64,000 nucleotides of DNA from Zygaena filipendulae. Lineage: Eukaryota; Arthropoda; Insecta; Lepidoptera; Zygaenidae. Below the pieces are notes generated by a model. It saw only the letters and a program-made list of their open reading frames with translations. It was not told where the DNA came from and did no database searches. The stretch is from the NCBI GenBank assembly GCA_907165275.2, contig OU015650.1, forward strand, positions 10,880,001-10,944,000, read 5' to 3'. The position numbers and the translations under genes are program-made. Below are positions 10,280 through 21,100 of the stretch, one piece after another. Every line of letters starts with the position of its first letter. Positions within the stretch are counted from its first letter, which is position 1.

Positions 10280-12037
10280 ATAGAAATAAATACATGTAGT
10301 CTAAATGAAACTACCTACTAAACCGTTTACTATATTACATGCATTTACATGAACAACTTTATTATTAGAACCACTTTGTTGATTATCCAATTTATGAAAC
10401 TTGCAAAGATTCCGATAGCATCGGTTCGCGACTTGAATCTATAAATAGAGGAGCAGGCAGACCCTTGAACCAGCCGCTCGCTATCCTCAACATACACTTT
10501 ATAGGGCTGGTATCTACTATAAAGCAACCTTAACATTTTTATATTTTAGTTTTTACTAACTTATATACCTAATATAATTATGTAAGTATATGTAATTGAC
10601 TGACGAAACCACTCAGTCGGGATTGTTATTACAATATCTCATCTATAAATTATTTTACTATTGAAGGTCATTCAAGTATACTAAACATTCAACTCGTATT
10701 AAACATACTGAATCGCTCAAGCTATCAAACTATTCTCCAGACAGCCCTGTAAAGAGAAGTGTGGCACCGCAACGATCCACCATAAAACACGGCGCGCGGG
10801 GAACAGCTTCACAGCAGTCGCTTTCATTGGCGCAAGCGGCCAACGTTTATTTTTTTCTCCCTGATTAGAGCAAAAGATGCACAACCGGTCCGCGAGCGAA
10901 GGCCGCGGCCAGGGACGCCGAGAGTCAGGGCCGGGCGTGAGACTTCTGTTTGGATAGAGGGGCCGCGCAGCGCGCAGGCATCACGGGCCTTTAATAATGA
11001 TCTGCCTTCACCGTAGCTACCCTAATTGGACGAGGGCGATATCAAGAAATAACGCACTAAAAGAAAAACGATCTCGAGAACTGGAAATAAAATAATACAT
11101 AAACAATACAGGTTTAATATTAATGCAATAAGGTATTTGTGACAATTAAAATGGCAATGTAGAGTCGCTCATGCCCGTCGAGCATCGAACTTAATTCCAA
11201 AATGCTAATAGATAGTATACGTACGACTATGCATAATAGCATGTCTATTATTTATTACTGTCTCTGGTGGATAAGTATTCCTGACTGCGTTGGCATCCAA
11301 TCGGGTTTATTACTTGAACAATAACAGGCATAATAGAATAATGCATTTATAAATACAATCGAGTGCTTTGTCCGTTACTCATCTTGGGTAGGTACTGAAT
11401 GTGCTTATACTAGAAACACATAGGTCGTAGGCATCATAAGAATTGCCCTTTAATAACGGGAGAGCTGCGGAGAATTGTCGTAGATTGCGAGCGCACTGTA
11501 TTTTCTAGCTGTAAATAATGACACAATAGACTTCCCTTCCGTCTTGATTGATACGGGGTCCGATGCGCGGGCATAGAACATAATATGAAGTGGATTACCG
11601 TACGGTGTAATTAAGTTTTAAAGTTATTCAACCTCACGTCTTAGTCGGTATGGTACCTATATAACCTAAACAAAAGAATGCGCATAGAATTTCATAAGTT
11701 GGAATAATTTTCTGTGAAATATTACTTGTCGGCTATTGAAGAATTAACAGGGCATATTATAATTACCACCCAAATCCAAAAAGACTACAAAATGTGCAAA
11801 TCTACTTTTAATGAAAAGATGTACCTATTGAAATCTCATACACAACTTATTTTATTTTATACAAATAAAATTTAATTTTAAATTTAATTTCGAGCGCCCT
11901 TATTAGTTAGTATAGCAAGTCATTTGATAAAACCATATTGAACCGACTTTTCATCAGATTCACTATGGTTGATGGAAATAATTAGTTAAAAGCACTTAAT
12001 TACCGCTTAATAAACGCATTGCAATTTCTTGTTACAG
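10280..12037. other. Probable carboxypeptidase intron or flank, nothing recognised
   Basis: A mostly AT-rich stretch with a GC-rich patch at about 10,780-10,990. The exon that should precede 12,038, coding for the M14 region around the conserved LNPDGV block, was looked for in all plus-strand frames and not seen here or further upstream. Confidence 0.5.
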
Positions 12038-12125
12038 CCATCGTTGCGGCTTGACTAACGAAGATCTAAATCGAAGATGGTGTAAGCCGAGTCCCGTTTT
12101 GCATCCTTCCATTTATCATACAAAG
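12038..12125 (+). CDS. AGTPBP1: Carboxypeptidase exon (DLNRRW block)
   Basis: Acceptor TTCTTGTTACAG and donor AAG|GTAAAA bound this 88-bp exon. It encodes [19 protein letters not shown] through HPSIYHTK after one carried-in base. NR is the substrate-carboxylate binding pair of M14 enzymes. Confidence 0.9.
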
Positions 12126-15100
12126 GTAAAACGTTGATATTCATGGTTATAATCACCAGGTGGACACAACCATCTACTAATATTTCTTGTAGCAGTATAT
12201 CTGCACACTAACTGTCCCTCGCGGTTTCACCCGCGGTATTTTTGGAGTTCCCGTAGGAATTTCGAGATAAAAAGTCCTCTATGTCACCCAGGACTACCGT
12301 GGTAGCTTCCTATAAGTGAAAGAATTTTCAAAATCAGAGTATTAGATCCAGAGATTCTTTGAGAGTTGGGTCTTTATAATATTAGTATAGATTACCTCGA
12401 AACATACCTACTAGAAACTTGAACCTTTACTTTTACCTTAAAGTCGGAATTAGTAATATTAAATTTTGATGTAAATTGAAAAACAGACTGTGAAACTAAT
12501 CAACTTTATATTTTCGCTAACTATAGCCTATAGGTAATTATTTTCATAGAAACCTACCTTATGAACTAAAACCTATTTTGTATAGATAAAATCTTCAATC
12601 AGGATTGAATAAATATTGTAAAAAAACTCACGTTATTAACTAAAAATTAACTATGAAACAAACCTACTTTATTCACAGAAAATCGTACATAATATTAAAT
12701 GTACATTCGCATTTACTCGTATAGGCATTAGGTTTTTTTATTCTCTTAGAAAAAGACTACGATGAAAATAAAATACCAACTGGCTTTATTATTTTCAGGG
12801 GCTCATCGAGTACTTGGTTCGCGTTTGGAAGAAACCACCGCTCGTCTTCTGCGACTACCACGGGCACTCGCGAAAAAAGAATGTTTTCTTCTATGGGTGC
12901 GCTAACGCGGAGAGTTGGTGCAGCAACGACCGGCTCCTGCAGGACGAGCCTGTTAAGTACCTGGTGAGTTTCCTATCTCGCCGCTGGTGGAATTCTGCTG
13001 TCACTGCATAAACTAAATGAACCTAAACAAATTCAGGAAATCCAAAATTGAGTTCAAATATTTTTACCCAAGGGGTGAAAGTAACTTATTCAGTCCCGAA
13101 ATGGGATTTGGCGCCCGAGCGTAACCAATAATTCAAGGGACTAAATAATTCTAACCCGAGGTAAACATTGTACGAATACAGGCAAAAATAAAATATATTC
13201 TTTAATTAAATGTTTTTTCATTACTCATACTCGGAAAGTAGGTCTGAAGTTGCCTGAGATGCGGGTTGAAAGTAACACTTTTCAGCCCTAGGGAGAAACG
13301 CTTTCAACTGACTGCTGGATACTGCAGAAACTCAAGTTTTTTTTTTTATGTCATAGGGGGCATACTTACTGGCCAGTAGCACACCTAATGGTTGATTTAT
13401 GTAAAATAAAATTCACTCATTTTTTTCTTTAGCTAATTCCTATTTTTATTTTGACTTTCCTTGCATTCGTAATGAAAAGCACAGTGTTATCCTCGGGAGA
13501 AAGACTTATTTAGTCCCTCGATCTAGTTACTTTCACCCCTAGGATAACAATGTACTATTACATCGCGTTGTAATTTAGTGGCCGTATAGAAAGTTGGAAC
13601 ATGGTTCAATAGAAAGGTGAAATAGAACAAGTTTTTTTTTAAATTTTGATAGCTGTCAGTTGAAAAAGATTCCCTCTCTAGGGCTGAAAAGTATTACTTT
13701 TAACCCGCTCCTCAGGCAATTTCAGACCTACTTACCGAGTATGAGTAATGCAAAAATTTAATTAATTACATACACTATGTCTATAGTGTAAGTAATAATT
13801 ATGATTTCATTAGTTGAACTAGTTTTTCATGCTAAATTCGAAACTAACTACGACGGATCCGGTCGAAATCGACCCCCGAGATTAATCATTTTTCGCTATT
13901 CTTCGTAGTTTCTGGTAATGCAAGGCCACTTGTTTTATCCTGTTTATTCCATCCATGTCCTATATCGATCGGTGCCGCCGCACGCAGATGCTGCCGGCTC
14001 TGATGCATCGGCTGTCGCCCGCGTTCGCGCTCGGCTCCTGCTCGTTCCGCGTGGAGCGCGAGCGCGAGAGTACCGCGCGCGTCACAGTGTGGCGCCACCT
14101 GGGCGTCACGCGCTCCTACACCATGGAGGCGTCCTTCTGCGGCTTCGACCGTGGACCGTTCAAGGTGATGCGCACGCGCCGCTCTGCAGCCGCAGCTAAC
14201 TTGACAATGACAATCTTTAATCGTGCCTAAATAAGTTCAGTAGATAGTTCAGTAGATTCAGAGATTATCGCGAACAGACAGACAGACAGAAAAGATTTTT
14301 TCATTACTCATGCTCGGAAAGTAGGTCTGAAGTTGCCTGAGAAGCGGGTTGAAAGTAGCTCTTTTCAGCCCTAGGGAGAATCGCTTTCAACTGACAACTG
14401 TCAAATTATTAAAAAAAAACTAGGTCTATTTTCACATTTCTATTGAACCATGTTCCAACTTTCTATACAGCCAGCGCCATGTAAAATTGAAATAACGTAA
14501 AGTTTAAGTAGGTATTAATTAAAATAAAATTCACTCATTTTTTCTTAAGCTAATTAATTAATTAAAATATAAATAATATTATTTTATTTTCTTTAATTAA
14601 TACTTAATAATTAAAGAAAATATTTTTTTAGATGACTTTATTATAATTTAGGTCGCCACAATGTAAATAAAAAATACTGGCTGAATAGCTAGCCGGCCAA
14701 AGAAAAAGAAATAGGTGGGAAAGCGTCAAGCGACTATCCAATCTTCACTCATTTTTTCTTTAGCTAATTCCTATTTTTATTTTTACTTTCCTTGCATTCG
14801 TAATGAAAAGCACAGTGTTACCCTCGGGAGAAAGTAACTTATTTAGTGCCTCGAACTATTGGCGCCCTCGCTACGCTCGGGCGCCAAACCCCCCGTCTCG
14901 GCACTAATTGAGTTACTTTCACCCCTTGGATAACAATTTACTATCTAGCGTGTGACGTTCCAAGACCCGCGCGTTCTACTCGTGGCATAATGCCACGACG
15001 CTATGTTTAGTCCACTCGCTAGTTATACTTCCGCTTCCGCCCTCTCGCCTCGGTAGCGTTTGAGATTTCCGTTTCCGCCCTCTCGCTTCGAAGCGTCGGG

Positions 15101-18100
15101 GATTTCAAAACCAGTGTCCGGTTGAGCGGCAGATAGATGAGTCGCACGCGCCTAGCTCGCCTAATCACAGCCATTATTGTAATTTGTGCAATTTCAGTGA
15201 CTTAATTGTATTACAAACGCTTGTTGCAATGTTGATTAAACCTTTTTGAAGTAAATTCCATCATCTTTTGTGATATAACCAGAACCCCGGGTCACAACTG
15301 GCGCCCAACGTGGTTTTTTCTTTAAAGTTTTTCAATGCGTAAAAGTTTTAATGGCTGCCGTGATTCGCGAGTGAGTAAATTTTCTCGTGCAAACTCATTA
15401 ATGTATAGTACTTTCGATCAGTATTTGTGTTCAGTTTAAGCTACAAGTCGTTTCTATGTGTCGTGGAATATCTACGTACCTAGAACTTACTTCAGCGTCG
15501 CACATACCTACTTCATCGAGTACCTACCTACCTACGGCTTACGCTGCCGTTAACCGCCTACAAGTTCAAACTTCAAGTATATGATTCGACATGTCGCGTC
15601 GCAATCGAACTTCAGGCGCCGGCATCAATGAAAACGAAAATGTTACGAATACGAACGTAACAATGTCTCAGGAGCACTTCAACGCTCTCCTGTCGTCGCT
15701 CCAGCAGTCACAAGCAGAGTTTAACCGTCAACTCCTGCATGAAGTGCGCGCCTCCACACCGGTGCATCATGACGCGACCGCCACTGCTGCGGCTGCGGCA
15801 GCCGCCGCCGTCGCTTCGGCCGCATCATCGCAACCGACATCAGTGGGCAACTTCGCCAGGTGTACTGCGCGCTACGGAGGAAAGCCAGATGAATCGTTGG
15901 AGAACTTCCTTGACGCCGTCGAGGTCTACAAAACGTGTCTCAATGTCTCTGATGACAGCGCACTTCGAGGTGTATCCATGCTACTCACAGGCTCCGCTGC
16001 AGTTTGGTGGCAAGGTGTCAAAAACGCCACCAAGACTTGGACAGAGGCCGTCGATCGGCTTCGCTCTGCATTTGGCGAGCGTCGCCCGCCCTACCGTATC
16101 TACAGGGAAATCTTCGATCTCGTCCAAGGTACTGATAACACCGACCTGTTCATAGCCAAGGTACGTGCATTATTAGCTAAGCTGCCTCCAGATGATTTGA
16201 CTGAGAAAGTCCAATTAGACATGACATTCGGTTTATTAGACCGCCGAATCAGAAAACGTATAGAAAGAGTTTCTATTGTTAGTTTCAACGAGTTGCTAGA
16301 TAAAGTTCGTGCCATCGAAGATTCATTAAAAGAAACGAATGCCCAATCGCCACGTATCGTCGAGAAACAGCTGATGAATAAGTTCTCTTCTTCGTCCCGT
16401 ACAAAGGTCGATGAACCCCGCAGTGTTATTACCGATTCGACTCGAACGAAAGTCGCCGACACTTCGAATTCATCGTCGCAGTTTACGATTGGCGAGAAGA
16501 ATAAACGTATTTACTGTGTCTATTGTAAACGTAGTGGTCATACGAGAGACGATTGTGCGCGTTTAAAAAGCAAAGTTGAAAGTAAAATTATCGAAAGTGA
16601 AAATAGAAGTGAAATAAAAAGTTCGGTTTCGTCCGAAATTAAGTGTTATGGGTGCGGTGCCGCGAACGTTATTCGTGCGAAATGTCTGAATTGTAATCCA
16701 GTTGCGAATTCGAACAGTGCGTTTTATTCGTTTACATGTAAGCCTCAGTGTTCGTCACCGACCATCGCTTTAAAACGCCCAGGAGGCGTTAGCGCGAGTG
16801 AGCGCCCGCTTGCGCGCCCGACGCGCTCGCCGTCGTCTTCGTCTTCGGCTTTCCCGCGCGGTGACAAGGTCACTGCAGTTGGCGATCGCGCTAACTTTTC
16901 AACCGCCGACGTCAAACGCGTTAACCGTGCGTCCGCCGGTTTGGTTTCAGGTAACCCTACAAGTGCCGTGGGTAATAATGTTGTTGAACTTTGTAATGCC
17001 AAAAATAATTATTCTAATGTATCTTTTAATGATAATTCATATTATTTCGATAATAATTCAAGTTTTTGCGAGAATAAAGTTAATGCCGAAAATTTTTGTA
17101 TTAAAAATTCGAAATGTTCAAATACAAATTTTAAAAGTTATGATGTTAATTCTATGTGTGATGTAAATGTTCTGTTTCTTCGGGAAAATGTATATGTGTA
17201 CCTTCTGTTTGTCAATTAAGTGATTTAAACGTTTCTTATAGACGACCAATCTTGAATATAAGTATATTAGGCGAGCGAGGTATCGCGTTAGTAGACTCCG
17301 CGGCGAAAAATTGTATCGCCGGTCACACCACGGAGCAGATACAATTGTATCTGCTCCGTGGGTCACACGCTGCACGCTGTCCTAAAACGTAAAGGTCAAA
17401 CGTTTATGCCGTCAACTAAAATTGTTAAACTTGCGGATGGTGTCAGTAGGGTTATGAAAGTACTTATCACTGTTGTTGAGGTGACACTTAAACATAAAAC
17501 AATGAAAGTAACGTTTTTTATTTTTCCTGATTCAGAAACAAATGAAACACTTTTAGGTATCGATTTTTTAACAAAATTTAATCTTTCCTTTGATTTTGGA
17601 AATTCTAACTGGAATTTTAGTGAGAATAATTGTGAAAAGTTTCAGTTACAATTTGAGGAAGCCCATTCTTCCCCCTATAATATTCACGTTACTTCTTTGA
17701 ATATTCTTAGGGATGACGAGGCGACCTCTCTTAACCCTTTGCAACGCGAGGAGCTTGCCCGCCTCTTAACGGATAATAAAGATATTTTTGAACCCGTCGG
17801 CGAGCCCACTCCTTTCGCGGAGCATAGGATCGAGGTTGGAGATCAGGTTCTTATCAAGTCCCACGTTCTTAGTAGGTAATACTGCCAAAACTTTGTCTGC
17901 TAAGTTTGTTCCGAGAAGGGATGGGCCGTATCGTGTCGTTAAGAAGACGAGTCCGACATCATATGTCGTAGCCCGGTTAAATGCTCCAGATGAGGTTCTG
18001 GGCAAGTTCCACGTTTCCGAACTTACGCGTTTCCATAATAGGGATGACTCGCCTCCTGATCCCATCATGCTTAAACGAAATAGAGGTAGACCTCGTAAAG

Positions 18101-21100
18101 ATAAGCCTGTTGAAACTGTTAATTTACGAGTTCATGAACGAGGTCGTTCTCTTGAACTCGAGGGGGAGAGTGTAGCGTGTGACGTTCCAAGACCCGCGCG
18201 TTCTACTCGTGGCATAATGCCACGACGCTATGTTTAGTCCACTCGCTAGTTATACTTCCGCTTCCGCCCTCTCGCCTCGGTAGCGTTTGAGATTTCCGTT
18301 TCCGCCCTCTCGCTTCGAAGCGTCGGGGATTTCAAAACCAGTGTCCGGTTGAGCGGCAGATAGATGAGTCGCACGCGCCTAGCTCGCCTAATCACAGCCA
18401 ATATTTTGTGCAATTTCAGTGACTTAATTGTATTACAAACGCTTGTTGCAATGTTGATTAAACCTTTTTGAAGTAAATTCCATCATCTTTTGTGATATAA
18501 CCAGAACCCCGGGTCACAACTATTAAAAACCCTTTTTTTGTGGTTCGTTACTCTTCGTTTATCGTCCCCTGTCAATTTTTGTTAAAAATATTCAATGTAC
18601 AGAATCGTGGAATTCGTGGATTCTACTCTTTTATTAGGTATAGTATAAGATAGATGTATAGAATATAGATATCACTATTCTTATTCCTCACAATCCAAAT
18701 GGAAATCAGAGGCGAGCATAAAAGCTAGGTACTCGATTTAAATGGCCATTGCCTTTGTTAGATAGGTAACTGTGCCGGACGATATTGTAATGTTATATAC
18801 TATATAGTAGTCTCAAATACTTATTGACTAAAAAAATATAGCAATTTTACCTATTTGTTATCAAGGGTACTTTTATAGCTATTCACCTTGTTGGACCCCT
18901 TTCCGACTAACCTTAGGTATCTGTTGACGTAGCTTGTACCTAATCTTGCAGGTCATGATAGCTACGGGCGATATTATATTATAATGATTTCATTTCAGCA
19001 ATTCTCGTTAGGTACTCGTTCCGCAAGGTATAGGCTAACCGATGTTATGCGATATGTTCTTATGTGGGAAGATATACGTAATATATTTGACGAAGATACA
19101 ATGATCTCATGACATCTTACAGTGCTTACTTGCTTAGGTATTCGGTTTCATGATCATTCACACTGATCATAAAGTACGACTAGATAGGGATAGTATGTCT
19201 AAAGGATCCGCTTACTACGATAAGAAATGAAACTGGTTTTTGCTGAGTGTCTAACTAGTCTTCGATCAAGTTGGTCAAAGTAGTAGGTACCTAGTAAAAG
19301 ATACGTTTCTTACATCGCCAGAAGAGAACCTAGCTATCGATAACAAACTAGAAACATTTTTTTCTAGTACCTAAGGTATCCTATAATTTTATAATTACTT
19401 TTTTAAATTAGAGATTGTTGAGTTCATATAGCTTCTTTGCCTATACCTAAGTAGATACATAGATTTCAGATTTAGAACACAGGAGTAGGACCAGTTGATA
19501 CTGGGTGTCTGTAATATTGAAAAACTGCTTTCTCTTGGGCTCAAATAGTACATTGTTATCCTAGGGGTGAAAGTAACTTAGACTTATTTAGTCCCTCAAA
19601 CTATTGGCGCCCTCGCTACGCTCGGGCGCCAAACCCCGTCTCGGGGCTAAATAAGTCTTTCTCCCGAGGATAACACTATGCTTTTCATTACGAATGCAAG
19701 GAAAGTCAAAATAAAAATAGGAATTAGCTAAAGAAAAAATGAATGAATTTTATTTTACATAAATTATCCATTAGGTGTGCTATACTGGCCAGTTTGCCCC
19801 CTATGACATAAAAAAAAACTTGAGTTTCTGCCGTATCCAGCTGTCAGTTGAAAGCGATTCTCCCTAGGGCTGAAAAGTGTTACTTTCAACCCGCTTCTCA
19901 GGCAACTTCAGACCTACTTTCCGAGTATGAGTAATGAAAAAGTTATTTACTTGCTATTAAAACATTAAGAACCTAACAGTTTTTTTTCGGAACGGCTGAA
20001 CGGATTTTCATAAAATTTGGTATACTTATGAATAGTTAGGTAAAAATGCAGGATTATGAGATAGGGAACCTAGTTTCATCTTGAAAAAATCTAATTTCCT
20101 GTGGATTCAAATTCTCAATTTCATGAAGGTTTGAAGCTATAGTAATATAATTTAAATATAGGTTTAAAATCGGTTCACGCAGTCGAAAATTATGAGGTAA
20201 CAAACATTAAAAAAAACACGCGTTGAATTGAGAACCTCCTCCTTTTTTGGAAGTTGGTTAAAAATTGAGAGCTGGGGCGATAAAAGAAGAGCCTGGTAAC
20301 CAACCACAAAAAAGTTTTTTAAAATTCTTTTCAGTCTCTGAATCTACTGAACTGTTTGTCATGCGGTTTTCACGGGTATTAAGCCTAGAGCAATATACAA
20401 GGCTTTGTTTCATTTAAATCTGATATCGGAAAAAAGTTCGCGAGGCACAGCTAGTATTTAATGTAATGTAATACCTACCTACTTGTATATTATAATTTTC
20501 ATTGGATTGGATCATTATTTTGTTAATATTCGGCACTTGTAATTGATTCATGGTTCATGTGACCATTAGTACTTAGTTATTGTTTATTGCAGGGTTTCCA
20601 CCTCAACACTCAGCACTTACAGAACGTAGGCAGCGACTTCTGTGAGGCTTTGAACGGCTTAAACGACAGCGCAACCAACGTCGACATACAGCTAACAAAA
20701 GATCTCAACGGGTAAGTAATTATTACAATATTATTTTGTACTAGCTGTTCCCCGCGGTTTCACACGGGTTAATTACGGAGTTCCTGCAAGAATTCTTTCT
20801 GTTCCCCTATATAAATTGTAAGAATGTAAAGGCAATGTGATGACTTGTCACTTGATCCTCGTATGTGGAGATTTGATTTTTTTGTAAATTTTTCAAAGAC
20901 AGTCGTAAATTATGAAATGGAATCGAATCTTTTACTTAATTCGATTTAATGCAGAATTTCCACCTCCAAATAAATACCTACCTTTTTAGATCCTCATACT
21001 ATGATGTCTTTTAACAGAAATATCGTTGAAATCTTTTTAAGAGGGGCAGAAGAGACAAGGCAAGTTGCAAATACTTAAAAAAAATGCTGTTTAAACCTAC

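Larger units (their letters stand above)
14944..18518 (+). mobile_element. Ty3/gypsy-type LTR retrotransposon, internally deleted
   Basis: Two nearly identical LTRs of about 350 bp flank a 2.9-kb interior with a tRNA-Lys-type primer binding site, a full-length Gag frame, a protease region, and the C-terminal tail of integrase followed by a polypurine tract. ACTA flanks both ends (14,940-14,943 and 18,519-18,522), a 4-bp target duplication. Reverse transcriptase, RNase H and the integrase core are missing: the sequence passes from the start of the RT region directly into the integrase tail near 17,820-17,850. The protease frame is also broken by a 40-bp palindromic insertion. The copy cannot move alone, but intact ends, PBS and Gag could allow mobilisation in trans. 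The LTRs differ by one substitution and one small indel region, so the insertion is recent. Confidence 0.9.

Noticed and set aside
13886..14230. Competing open frames on both strands over the catalytic-Glu exon
   Set aside because: They are shadows of the carboxypeptidase exon in other frames; only the frame with RSYTMEAS matches the family.
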